From contig DFNI01000010.1 of assembly GCA_002375995.1 (NCBI GenBank), positions 1 to 47,720 on the forward strand: a DNA stretch of 47,720 nucleotides, written 5' to 3'. A program made the translations under genes and the position numbers. This DNA comes from Acetothermia bacterium UBA3571. GTDB lineage: Bacteria > Bipolaricaulota > Bipolaricaulia > Bipolaricaulales > Bipolaricaulaceae. Below the pieces are notes generated by a model. The model was not told the origin of the DNA, made no database searches, and saw only the letters and a program-made list of their open reading frames with translations. Position 1 is the stretch's first letter, and the number at the start of each line of letters is the position of its first letter. This document shows positions 16,275 through 24,265 of this stretch, one piece after another.

Positions 16275-17080
16275 TGGAATCGTTGAGGGAAGCGGCCGAT
16301 TTCCTGCGGAAGCTGGGGGAGCCCAGAGTGGCAGTGGTGCTTGGCTCGGGGCTCGGGGATGTGCTGCCCCTTGAGGACGAGCGGACCGTTCCCTTCGCCG
16401 AGGTATCCGGGTTTCCCGCCCCCACCGCCCCGGGCCACAAGGGGGAGATCGCGGTGGGGAGATTGGGGGGTGTGGAGGTTCTGGTACAGCGGGGCAGGCT
16501 CCACTACTACGAGGGCTACTCTCCCGAGGAGATCGTCTTCCCGGTGCGGGCCTATGCCCTCCTGGGGGTCAAGGTCATCGTGTTCACCAACGCTTCGGGG
16601 GGGATCGCCGAGGGCCTCGCCCCGGGCGACCTCGTCCTCATCCGGGACCACATCAACATGCTCGGGTTCAACCCCCTGCGGGGCCCTAACCTGGACGAAC
16701 TCGGCCCCCGGTTCCCGGACATGACTCAGGCCTACGACCCCGAGCTCCGCCGGATCGCCCACGATGTGGCCCGGGGGCTCGGGATCGAGCTGCGGGAAGG
16801 CGTGTACCTCGCCACTATGGGCCCGAGCTACGAGACCCCGGCAGAGATCCGGGCGTTTCGGGCCCTGGGGGCGGACCTCGTGGGGATGTCCACCGTGCCC
16901 GAGGTGATCGCCGCCCGGCACGCGGGGGTCCGGGTGCTGGCCATTTCCTGCGTCACCAACCTCGCCGCGGGGATCGCGAGACATCCCCTTTCCCACGAAG
17001 AGGTCTTGGAGATCGGGAAAAGAAAGGCGGCGGAACTCGGCCGCCTTTTGCGGGCGCTTATCCCGCGGCTTCCAGTCTAA
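16271..17080 (+). CDS. punA: Purine-nucleoside phosphorylase, trimeric class
   Basis: This 269-residue enzyme cleaves purine nucleosides with phosphate to free base and ribose 1-phosphate. Visible elements are VVLGSGLGDVL, the phosphate-loop His in APGHKGEI, QRGRLHYYEGY, TNASGGI, GPSYETPAEI and the base-binding Glu region VGMSTVPEVIAA plus SCVTNLAAGI. These fit the trimeric PNP family rather than hexameric DeoD. The start ATG overlaps the disA stop. A hairpin follows at 17090, so this is probably the last gene of the series. Confidence 0.93.
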   Translation: MMESLREAADFLRKLGEPRVAVVLGSGLGDVLPLEDERTVPFAEVSGFPAPTAPGHKGEIAVGRLGGVEVLVQRGRLHYYEGYSPEEIVFPVRAYALLGVKVIVFTNASGGIAEGLAPGDLVLIRDHINMLGFNPLRGPNLDELGPRFPDMTQAYDPELRRIAHDVARGLGIELREGVYLATMGPSYETPAEIRAFRALGADLVGMSTVPEVIAARHAGVRVLAISCVTNLAAGIARHPLSHEEVLEIGKRKAAELGRLLRALIPRLPV

Positions 17081-17089
17081 TACTTAGCC

Positions 17090-17127
17090 CCCTGTGCCCG
17101 AGCTTCCACAGAATCTCCACAGGGTTT
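17090..17127 (+). terminator. Possible terminator after punA
   Basis: CCCTGTG (17090-17096) pairs with CACAGGG (17118-17124) and is followed by TTT. The 21-base loop and short T run make it weak. Confidence 0.35.
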
Positions 17128-17198
17128 ACTCAGGCTCTGCACGTGTTAAAGTAACAATCATCACAATCCTAACCCGATGCGGCATAGAGGAGGGAAGA

Positions 17199-17795
17199 GT
17201 GAAGAACGCGATCCTGGTTGGGACGTTGGTTCTTTCCTTCGCTATCGGCGGTGCAGCGGAGCTATCGTGTAAGGATCCTGCGGCCACAGAGCTTTTGCGG
17301 GAACTTTATGTCCAACTCATCCCCTTTCCCGGCACCCAAACCCCTTACGGGATCCCCATTTCGCTGTGGAACGTAAAGCGGTTCACCTCGTGGTACAACT
17401 CGATAACCCTTGCCCCCCAAGAAGCGGCCATCTTCAAGCAGGCACTGGCCGAGTTGCCCGTCCCTCCGTGTGGTCACGTCTCCATCCTGAGCTGCTGCCG
17501 CGGAGGGGAACGGGAACTGGAAAAGGTTTGTGAGTTGGTGCGGAGCGCATTGGGGCTCGCCAAATGGCTGATCCACGTGAAGCATTTCTCGCCCGCCGAG
17601 GTGAGATCCGCGGTAGACCAGTGGCTCCACTTCGTTTTCTCCAGCTATTACCTCTCTGAGGCCCTGGCCGCCCGGGGGATAGACCCCTCTTCTTGCGGGC
17701 TTCCCGTCGTCGGGGTCTGCGTACGGGGGAATTATGCCACGGGGCAAGGGGGTTGTGAGGTGGTGAGCGAGTCCCGGAAGAAGGGGGGCGGGTGA
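17199..17795 (+). CDS. Cys-rich secreted protein of unknown function
   Basis: This 198-residue protein begins at GTG (17199) with a strong GGAGGG site about six bases upstream. It has a signal peptide (KNAILVGTLVLSFAIGGAA). The mature part has eight Cys (24, 91, 99, 100, 111, 166, 174, 186), including a Cys-Cys pair in HVSILSCCRGG, and ends in a Lys/Gly-rich tail. A helical stretch (LGLAKWLIHVKHFSPAEVRSAV) lies between Cys groups. I recognise no named family. dsbD, a disulfide-supply protein, is the next gene downstream in the same direction, so this could be an exported client needing disulfides or a metal/cofactor-binding protein. That link is inference. Confidence 0.65.
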   Translation: MKNAILVGTLVLSFAIGGAAELSCKDPAATELLRELYVQLIPFPGTQTPYGIPISLWNVKRFTSWYNSITLAPQEAAIFKQALAELPVPPCGHVSILSCCRGGERELEKVCELVRSALGLAKWLIHVKHFSPAEVRSAVDQWLHFVFSSYYLSEALAARGIDPSSCGLPVVGVCVRGNYATGQGGCEVVSESRKKGGG

Positions 17796-17898
17796 CCTTC
17801 GTCACCTCCGCATAGGGCATCGCGGCCGTGCATGGGCAACCCAGCGTGATAAAATAGCGGTCGATACTTAAAATGTTCTTTAACCAAGGAGGCATTGG

Positions 17899-19641
17899 GT
17901 GACCCGTTTGTTCCTGGCCGCTTTGCTCGTGCTCCCCGCCCTTGCCCTGGGGCAAGGGGTGGATCCCGGTTCGGTGGTTTCCTTGGAGATCCCCGAGATG
18001 TTGGAGGTGCCCCGGGGTGGGACCTCGGCCCTCGTAATCGCAATAGACATAGAACCCAACTGGCACGTGAACGCCCCCGGATCCCCCGGGTTCCTTATCC
18101 CCCTGCAGGTAGAGCTGCGCCTTCCCGAATATCTGGAGGCCGGTGAAGCGAAGTTCCCCGACCCCCAACAGGACGAGGTCCTGGGACAAAAGCTTCTGCT
18201 CTACAGCGGAAAGGTCTCCGTGGAAATCCCCGTCTCCGCCGCTCCCAACTCCCCGCTTGCCGAAGCCTTCATCGAGGGCGTGGTGAAGTACCAAGCCTGC
18301 AGCGGCGACATTTGCCTCCCTCCGGCAGAGAAATTTTTCCAGACGAGGATAAAGATCGTGGAGGGGGGCACGCCTTCCACCGTCTCCCCCGATATTGGGG
18401 GCCAAGAAAAGCCGGCGGAGGAGAACCCCATCGAGCGACTGGTCCGGGAACGGGGGCTCTTTTTGGCACTGCTCGGCGTTTTTCTCTTGGGGTTAGGATT
18501 GAACCTCACCCCCTGTGTCTATCCCATGGTGCCCATCACTGTGGCCTACTTCGGGGGCGTGCGGCGGCGGACGAGGGAGACCCTCGTGATGGCCCTCCTT
18601 TACCTTTTGGGCTTGGCAGCCGTTTACTCCGGCCTCGGGGTTTTGGCCGCGGCCACCGGGAGGCTGTTCGGCGAGGCCCTCCAGCGCCCGTGGGTGTGGG
18701 GGATCGCCGCGGGCGTGATGGTGGCCATGGCCTTTAGCTTCTTTGGGGTCTACCACCTCCGCGCCCCGGCGTTCCTCACCCGCAGGCTCCCCAAGGGGGG
18801 GCGGGGCGGCCCGATAGGGGCGTTCCTCATGGGAGCGTTTGCGGGGGTGGTAGCCGCCCCCTGCGTGGGACCGGCTACGGTGGCCCTCCTCTCTTACGTG
18901 GGCCTCACCCAGGATGTGGGCCTGGGGTTCGCCCTGTTCTTCGCCCTGTCCTTGGGCCTGGGGGCCCCGTACGTGCTCCTTGCCATCTTTTCTCAGCGGC
19001 TCACCCGGCTCCCCAAGACAGGGGCTTGGACGGTGTGGGTAGAGAGGCTACTGGGGTTCGCGCTCTTGGGGCTCGCCCTCTACTTCGTGTCCCCCTTCAT
19101 CCCCGAGGCGATCTTCCCCTGGCTTGTTGCCGCTCTCGCCCTTTCGGGAGCCGTTTACCTGGGGGTGCTTCAGCGGAGCCGCGGGGGATATACCTTCAAG
19201 TTGGTGCGGGGATTGGTGGGGGCGGCGGGGATCGCCGCCGCGGTGCTTTTCCTCGCCCCCGCCGTCCACGCCCCCGCGGAAACCGCGGTGGGCATCTCTT
19301 GGGAGGAATACGACCCCGCCCTCCTCAAGGCCGAAAAGCCCGTGCTCCTTTTCTTTACCGCCGCCTGGTGCGTTTACTGCCACAAGCTTGAAGCGGTCAC
19401 CTTCGAGGACAAAAGCTTCGTGTCCTTTTTCAATTCCACGGGGATCACACCGGTGAAGGTGGACCTCACGGTCCGCAACCCCATAACCGACGCCATCAGG
19501 AAAAGATACGGGGTGTTGGGAGTACCTTACCTGATCCTGCTTTCTCCCGCCGGCGAGGAGCTCCTGCGGCACGGAGGTTACATCGAGCCGGATCGGCTGG
19601 AGCGGGCGCTTCGGGAGGCCCTGGGCCTTTCAGGGGGCTAG
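17899..19641 (+). CDS. dsbD: Thiol:disulfide interchange protein DsbD
   Basis: This 580-residue protein carries electrons from cytoplasmic thioredoxin across the membrane. A signal peptide (TRLFLAALLVLPALALG) leads an N-terminal DsbD-alpha domain with the Cys pair YQACSGDICLPP. The membrane core of about eight helices has the two active Cys in LTPCVYPMVP and AAPCVGPATV. The C-terminal thioredoxin-like domain has AAWCVYCHKLE. All six redox Cys are present, so it looks functional. GTG start with AAGGAGG six bases upstream. The 3' end overlaps the convergent DUF922 gene by 12 bases. A role in maturing Cys-rich exported proteins or cytochromes is likely. Confidence 0.92.
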   Translation: MTRLFLAALLVLPALALGQGVDPGSVVSLEIPEMLEVPRGGTSALVIAIDIEPNWHVNAPGSPGFLIPLQVELRLPEYLEAGEAKFPDPQQDEVLGQKLLLYSGKVSVEIPVSAAPNSPLAEAFIEGVVKYQACSGDICLPPAEKFFQTRIKIVEGGTPSTVSPDIGGQEKPAEENPIERLVRERGLFLALLGVFLLGLGLNLTPCVYPMVPITVAYFGGVRRRTRETLVMALLYLLGLAAVYSGLGVLAAATGRLFGEALQRPWVWGIAAGVMVAMAFSFFGVYHLRAPAFLTRRLPKGGRGGPIGAFLMGAFAGVVAAPCVGPATVALLSYVGLTQDVGLGFALFFALSLGLGAPYVLLAIFSQRLTRLPKTGAWTVWVERLLGFALLGLALYFVSPFIPEAIFPWLVAALALSGAVYLGVLQRSRGGYTFKLVRGLVGAAGIAAAVLFLAPAVHAPAETAVGISWEEYDPALLKAEKPVLLFFTAAWCVYCHKLEAVTFEDKSFVSFFNSTGITPVKVDLTVRNPITDAIRKRYGVLGVPYLILLSPAGEELLRHGGYIEPDRLERALREALGLSGG

Positions 19642-20547
19642 CGAGGGATCCTGAAGCCATGAAGCTATCTTGCGCTCCCACTCGTGCTGCGCCGAGGGGT
19701 CTTTCCCGTGGGCTGTGGCGGAATCGTAAAGTGACTGGGCCCTGTCCATCCTCTCCTTCACCTCGCGGAAGATCTCTCGAGCGCGCTCCCCAAGCCGCAA
19801 AATCGCTTCCCCGGGCGTCCTTCCTTCCACACGCAGGCCACGAAGCGTCTCCAAAAGGAGCCGCCGATAGACCTCGGCGATATCGAGGTGGCCCTGCTCA
19901 TGGCGCAGGACCTCCGGGGTCCGAGCCCAGGGATAAACCCACGAAAGATCCCGCCGCACCCAAAGCCGCGCCTCGAGTTCGGTGAGGAAAGCGACGACCC
20001 CCCCGGCGGTGGGGAAGGCTTCACAGGCGTAGCGAAACCCCAGCTCGTACACGATCTGTGCCACAGCGTCCCCCGGAGCTTCCGGAGGGATCCCGCGAAA
20101 ATCGCCCCAGTCCAGTCGATATCTCCCCGTGGGTAGAACAACGGAAGCCGCGGTAGTCGCAAAGGCGGGGACGAGCTCGAGGATCAGGGAAGTGGAAAGC
20201 CCAGAAGCCGTGGTCGCCCGGAAGGTGACCTTTATCGGGGGGACGCCTGCTTGGGGGAAGAGATCGCACCTTGTCCTGGCCTCGCCGTATCCGCGGGCGG
20301 TCTGGAACCGAGCCCAAGGAGGAAGCCCTTCGGCCCAAATACTTACGCCCTCTTTCGGATCTACCCGCGCGGAAAGGTAAAGGATCGTCTCTGCCTCAGG
20401 CACCAAGCTGCAGCGGTAAAGCCCCGGCCCCACCTGATTACAAATGCCCTGCGGCCCTTGGGCGCGGACCGTGAGCTCAAGAGTGCCCCCATACCCCAGC
20501 ACCGCCAGCGAAGCCACAAGGACCGCAAGGGAAAAGCCTCTTCTCAT
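19630..20547 (-). CDS. Secreted DUF922-type putative Zn protease
   Basis: This 305-residue exported protein (signal RRGFSLAVLVASLAVLGYGG) has an N-terminal beta-rich region, with Cys in GICNQVGPGLYRCS. It then has a DUF922-like domain: RLDWGDFRGIPPEAPGDAV, a central RHEQGH zinc motif of the HExxH class, and YDSATAHGKDPSAQHEWER near the C-terminus. In that family the His residues and the late HG segment build the metal site. The function of DUF922 is not established; a periplasmic or surface metallopeptidase is the usual prediction. It is the last gene of the minus-strand operon and overlaps hycI by ATGA. Confidence 0.75.
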   Translation of the reverse strand: MRRGFSLAVLVASLAVLGYGGTLELTVRAQGPQGICNQVGPGLYRCSLVPEAETILYLSARVDPKEGVSIWAEGLPPWARFQTARGYGEARTRCDLFPQAGVPPIKVTFRATTASGLSTSLILELVPAFATTAASVVLPTGRYRLDWGDFRGIPPEAPGDAVAQIVYELGFRYACEAFPTAGGVVAFLTELEARLWVRRDLSWVYPWARTPEVLRHEQGHLDIAEVYRRLLLETLRGLRVEGRTPGEAILRLGERAREIFREVKERMDRAQSLYDSATAHGKDPSAQHEWERKIASWLQDPSLAP

Positions 20548-20999
20548 CCGCGTCCCTTGAGCTCCAACACCGGGATCGCCTCCAGCTCCTCCCGGAGGAG
20601 CAAGCGGAGGAGTGCCCGTGCCCCGGCCACCACCTCCGGGGAAAGCCCCTCACCTAAAGATAGATCCCGTGGCTGTATCCCCACGAAAACGATTTTTTCC
20701 AAACAAGGAACGGCTTTTTGGAGTAGCTCCCACAGTGGAAGCGAATGGGTCGAGCCCCACAGCCCCCGGTCCCTTTCGGGAAGGAGCCGGCGGAACTCCC
20801 CGGGCTCGAGGCCCATCTCCACCGCGTCCACCACCACCAAAAGCGCGGGAGAGATACGGGCGATTTTTCCGACAACGTTCTCCGGGGCCTGTCTTGCCGG
20901 GAAGGAAAGCCAGCCCTCTTTGCGGAAATTTTTCGCCACCCATACTCCCACCCCGTCATCGTGGGCCAGGGGGTTCCCCACTCCCAAGAGGACCTTCAC
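20544..20999 (-). CDS. hycI: HycI-like hydrogenase maturation protease
   Basis: This 151-residue endopeptidase would trim the C-terminus of a [NiFe]-hydrogenase large subunit after nickel insertion. It starts at GTG (20997-20999) with VLLGVGNPLAHDDGVG. The three metal ligands of the family are visible: Asp15 in the HDDG motif, Asp58 in VVVDAVEMGLEPGEF, and His85 in STHSLPLWELL. The IVFVGIQP segment also matches HycI more than HyaD. No hydrogenase subunit is in the window, so its substrate is elsewhere. The start is four bases after the crp stop and the 3' end overlaps the DUF922 gene. Confidence 0.88.
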   Translation of the reverse strand: MKVLLGVGNPLAHDDGVGVWVAKNFRKEGWLSFPARQAPENVVGKIARISPALLVVVDAVEMGLEPGEFRRLLPERDRGLWGSTHSLPLWELLQKAVPCLEKIVFVGIQPRDLSLGEGLSPEVVAGARALLRLLLREELEAIPVLELKGRG

Positions 21000-21003
21000 C
21001 TCT

Positions 21004-21753
21004 CTAAAGGAGGTTTTCCCGCAAGAAGGTGCGGAAAGGGTGCGCCATCGCCCGCAAGGAGTCGGGCTTTTTGATGATGATGCGGTGCCCCCGGAGGGCA
21101 ACGATTCCTCGCTCCGAGAGCTCCGAAAGGATCCGGATGGCGGTCTCGGTGGAGATGCTGGCCATCTCGGCGAGTTCCGCCCGCTGGAGCTCAAGCCCTA
21201 TGTCCAAGCCTTCCGGGGTTTCCTGGCCAAAAGCCCGGGCGAGCTCCAAGAGTACCCGGGCCACCCTCTCCTTGGCGGAGCGGGACGCGATCTCCACCAG
21301 CTTGTCTCCAAAGGCCTTGAGTTCCCGGGCGAGTTTCTCCACCAGCCGCACCGCTACTTCGGGATGGCGGCGTACGAAGCCCAGGAAGTCGTCCCGGGGG
21401 ATGAACATGAGCTTTGAGGCCTCCAGAGTCTTGGCATAACAGGTGTAGGTTTCCCCGTCGAAGAGGGTCTTTTCCCCCAGAATCTCCCCCGGCCCGAGCA
21501 GCTTCAGGATCTGGGAGTGGCCGCCGCGGGTGTGTTTGGCGAGCTTGACCTTTCCCTCGCAGAGGATGTAGAGGCCGAACGAGGGCATGCCTTCATGGAA
21601 GACGGCTTCGCCCGCCGCGAGCTCCAGTGGACGCATCAACGACCGCAGCTCCTCCCAGGCATCTGGGGAAAGGCCTTCGAACACGTACGAACACCCCGTC
21701 GTACACTCCCGGCACCTAGGGCCGGCCTTCGAGCTCGCGGTAGCTTCCCGCAT
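21004..21753 (-). CDS. Crp/Fnr family transcriptional regulator
   Basis: This 249-residue regulator has an N-terminal cyclic-nucleotide-binding-like barrel (GEAVFHEGMPSFGLYILCEGKVKL, GPGEILGEKTLF), a long dimer helix, and a C-terminal winged HTH (RAELAEMASISTETAIRILSEL). Near the N-terminus C14-x2-C17-x3-C21 plus Cys105 in the barrel resemble the cluster ligands of Fnr, so it may sense oxygen or redox; the spacing is shorter than in E. coli Fnr, so this is tentative. Its 5' end overlaps accA by 38 bases. It sits directly before hycI, which makes the hydrogenase-related genes a plausible target. Confidence 0.88.
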   Translation of the reverse strand: MREATASSKAGPRCRECTTGCSYVFEGLSPDAWEELRSLMRPLELAAGEAVFHEGMPSFGLYILCEGKVKLAKHTRGGHSQILKLLGPGEILGEKTLFDGETYTCYAKTLEASKLMFIPRDDFLGFVRRHPEVAVRLVEKLARELKAFGDKLVEIASRSAKERVARVLLELARAFGQETPEGLDIGLELQRAELAEMASISTETAIRILSELSERGIVALRGHRIIIKKPDSLRAMAHPFRTFLRENLL

Positions 21754-22684
21754 GGCGATAACGTTTGTAACGCAGGGAAAGGAGCTTGTCCAGCGGGAGG
21801 GAAGAAAGCTCGGACAGGTGCCGCTCCAGGGCCGTACGGACCGTGGCCGCGGTGGCCTGGGGATCCGAATGGGCACCTCCTAAAGGCTCAGGCAGCACCT
21901 CATCGATAATCCCGAGGTCCTTCAGTTTGGGGGCGGAGAGGCCGAGGGCCTCGGCCGCTTTCGGGGCGGCCTTTTGGTCCTTCCATAAAATGGCCGCGGC
22001 CCCCTCGGGGGAGATGACCGAGTAGATCGCGTATTCCAGCATGAGCACCCGATCGGCACAGGCGATGGCCACCGCTCCCCCCGATCCCCCTTCCCCCACG
22101 ATCACCGCCACGGTGGGCACCGGGAGGCCGAGCATGGTCTGAAGGCATTGGGCTATGGTGCCGGCGATGTTGTGGGATTCGGCCTCCACCCCGGGATAAG
22201 CCCCCGGGGTATCCACCAAGCTCACCAAAGGCAACCTGAGCCGCCCCGCCAGCTCCATCAGCCGCACCGCCTTGCGGTACCCCGCGGGGCCCGCCATCCC
22301 GAACCGGTACCGTTTCTGCTCCTCCAGGGTCTTCCCCTTCTGGTGGAAGAGGACCACCAGGGGCTTCCCCGAGAGCTTGGCAAGCCCCCCCCGCAGGGCC
22401 GGGTCGTCCCGCAGGAGCCGATCCCCCCTCAGTTCGTAGAAATCGTCGAACACTTGCTCCACCAGCTCGATCCCGGTGGGACGCCGGGGATCCCGGGCGA
22501 GCTTTACCCGATCCCAATCGGAGAGCTTCGCGAAGTATTCCCGGCGGAGTTCCTCCAGCCGTCGCTCAAGGAGGGCAAGCTCGTCGTCCAAAGCAAGCCC
22601 GTCCTGCTCCACCAGGCGTCTGAGCTCGGTTACCTTCTCCTCCAGGGCCTTTAGGGTCGCCTCATCCACCATCTCTTCCTCCAT
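21716..22684 (-). CDS. accA: Acetyl-CoA carboxylase carboxyltransferase subunit alpha
   Basis: This ~322-residue subunit opens with the usual coiled helix (LEEKVTELRRLVEQD...), then VKLARDPRRPTGIELVEQVF, FHQKGKTLEEQKRYRFGM, LVDTPGAYPG and VGEGGSGGAVAIACADRVLM, all signature AccA segments. It transfers the carboxyl group from biotin-carrier protein to acetyl-CoA, making malonyl-CoA for lipid synthesis together with AccD. A second in-frame ATG at 22670-22672 could be the true start. Its 5' end overlaps accD by 23 bases. AccB and AccC are not in the window. Confidence 0.95.
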   Translation of the reverse strand: MEEEMVDEATLKALEEKVTELRRLVEQDGLALDDELALLERRLEELRREYFAKLSDWDRVKLARDPRRPTGIELVEQVFDDFYELRGDRLLRDDPALRGGLAKLSGKPLVVLFHQKGKTLEEQKRYRFGMAGPAGYRKAVRLMELAGRLRLPLVSLVDTPGAYPGVEAESHNIAGTIAQCLQTMLGLPVPTVAVIVGEGGSGGAVAIACADRVLMLEYAIYSVISPEGAAAILWKDQKAAPKAAEALGLSAPKLKDLGIIDEVLPEPLGGAHSDPQATAATVRTALERHLSELSSLPLDKLLSLRYKRYRHAGSYRELEGRP

Positions 22685-23528
22685 CCAGGATCGCCAGAAT
22701 CCGGGCGAGCTCGTCTCTTAGGGCTTCCCGGGGAACCACCTGATCCACCATTCCATGCGCTAAGGCGAACCCCTCCGTCTGGAAGTCTGGGGGGAGCTTC
22801 TCCTTGGTGGTCTGCTCGATCACACGAGGGCCGGCGAACCCGATCCGCGTTCCCCGCTCCGCCAGGGTGATATCCGCCAGCGACGCGATAGAGGCCAATA
22901 CCCCTCCAGTGGTGGGATAGGTGAACACGGCGATATACGGAACCCCGGCCTCGGCCAATTTCCTCCTCACCAGCACCGTCTTCGGCATCTGCAAAAGAGA
23001 AAGCACCCCTTCCTGGACCCTTGCCCCGCCCGAGGCGGCGACGAGCACGAAAGGACTCCTGCTCTCGATCGCTCGCTCCATGGCCAGACAGAGCTGCTCC
23101 CCAACCACGCTCCCCATGCTCCCCCCGATGAACCGGAAGTCCATCACCGCCAATACCACCGGGTGCCCCCCGATCTCGGCCTCCACCACCGCCACCGCGT
23201 CCAGGAGCCCCGTCTCCCGTTGGGCCTCCTTTACGCGTTCCGGATAAGGCTTCCGGTCCACAAACCCCAGGGGGTCGTTGGCCACGAGGGGAGCGGTCAC
23301 GTCCCTCGCGCTTCCCTCGTCCACCAGGGAGGCGATCCGCTCCTGGGCCGAGAGGAAGAAGTAGGCCCCGCAGTGGGGACAGATGTAGCTGTTTTGCGCA
23401 AGCTTTTTCCGGAAAACGAGCTCCCCGCAGGACTGGCACCGGAGCCAGAGATCCTCGGCCCGGGAAGGTGTTACCTCCACATATTCGCGCTTACTTTTCT
23501 TCTCGTCCTTCCAGATCGGCATCTCCAC
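22662..23528 (-). CDS. accD: Acetyl-CoA carboxylase carboxyltransferase subunit beta
   Basis: This 288-residue AccD has the zinc finger C31-x2-C34...C50-x2-C53 near the N-terminus, then the crotonase-type carboxyltransferase fold: DRKPYPERVKEAQRETG, VMDFRFIGGSMGSVVGE, SGGARVQEGVLSLLQM and YPTTGGVLASIASLAD. The oxyanion-hole glycines are kept. The start may be Met1 or Met3. It overlaps the DUF502 gene by about 38 bases and accA by 23, so the carboxyltransferase heterotetramer is made from one message. Confidence 0.95.
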   Translation of the reverse strand: MEMPIWKDEKKSKREYVEVTPSRAEDLWLRCQSCGELVFRKKLAQNSYICPHCGAYFFLSAQERIASLVDEGSARDVTAPLVANDPLGFVDRKPYPERVKEAQRETGLLDAVAVVEAEIGGHPVVLAVMDFRFIGGSMGSVVGEQLCLAMERAIESRSPFVLVAASGGARVQEGVLSLLQMPKTVLVRRKLAEAGVPYIAVFTYPTTGGVLASIASLADITLAERGTRIGFAGPRVIEQTTKEKLPPDFQTEGFALAHGMVDQVVPREALRDELARILAILDGGRDGG

Positions 23529-24159
23529 CTCGCTTGAGGCTCTCGGGGAATACTATCCCCCCGGAAAGGATCAAGCTCAAGCCCTCATCCACGGGCATGT
23601 CGAGCTCGATGATCTTCTCCTTCGGGATGAAGAAGACCCATCCCGAAAGGGGGTTGGGGGCGGTGGGGGCATAAACAGATACGCAATCCTTTCCCACGAT
23701 TTGATCGATCTTCCCTACGTCATCCTCGGTCACGAACCCCAAGACATAGATACCCTCCTTGGGGTACTCGAAGAGCACCACACGGCGGAGCTTGGTGGAG
23801 TTCCGCTGAAAGAGGGCGTTCACCAACTGCTTCATGGCCCAATACACCTTTCGCAGGCCGGGCACCGAAAGGAGGAGGCGCTCCAAGAAGCCGTGGAGCT
23901 TCCTGCCGAGCCACATGCGGCTTATGGCGCCCACCAAAAGGAGGACGATGAAGGTGATGATGATCTCCACCCCGGGGATATAACGGCCGAAGGCGTGGAT
24001 TAGGACCCGGGCGAACGGGCTTTCGGGACCGAAAAACCGGTAGATCAACTTGTAAAGGAGCCAGACGATAAAGCCGGTAAGCCCGATGGGCAGGGCTACC
24101 AATAGCCCGGTGAGAAAACTCTCCCGCAGCCACCCCCAAACCCGCCAAAGGATCTTCAT
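23491..24159 (-). CDS. DUF502 family integral membrane protein
   Basis: This 222-residue protein has two transmembrane helices near the N-terminus (SFLTGLLVALPIGLTGFIVW and IIITFIVLLLVGAIS) and a soluble C-terminal beta-domain with family-typical LLSVPGLRKVYWAMKQL, VLFEYPKEGIYVLGFVT and APTAPNPLSGWVFFIP. Function is unknown in bacteria. The ATG at 24157-24159 has AAGG five bases upstream; an in-frame ATG at 24178-24180 is possible. It is the first gene of the acc operon. It faces the acs promoter across a short divergent gap. Confidence 0.85.
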   Translation of the reverse strand: MKILWRVWGWLRESFLTGLLVALPIGLTGFIVWLLYKLIYRFFGPESPFARVLIHAFGRYIPGVEIIITFIVLLLVGAISRMWLGRKLHGFLERLLLSVPGLRKVYWAMKQLVNALFQRNSTKLRRVVLFEYPKEGIYVLGFVTEDDVGKIDQIVGKDCVSVYAPTAPNPLSGWVFFIPKEKIIELDMPVDEGLSLILSGGIVFPESLKRGGDADLEGREEK

Positions 24160-24189
24160 AATGCCTTGCGATTTTACCATTTCCCAGGC

Positions 24190-24217
24190 TTGAGCCCGAA
24201 GGCCGGTATGATATGAT
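24190..24217 (+). promoter_or_regulatory. Sigma-70-like promoter of acs
   Basis: TTGAGC (24190-24195), 16-base spacer, TATGAT (24212-24217), about 48 bases before the acs start with a GGAGG site in between. Confidence 0.5.
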
Positions 24218-24265
24218 GAGGCCCGAAACGAACCCCGATAAGGAAACACGGAAAGGAGGGTGTGC

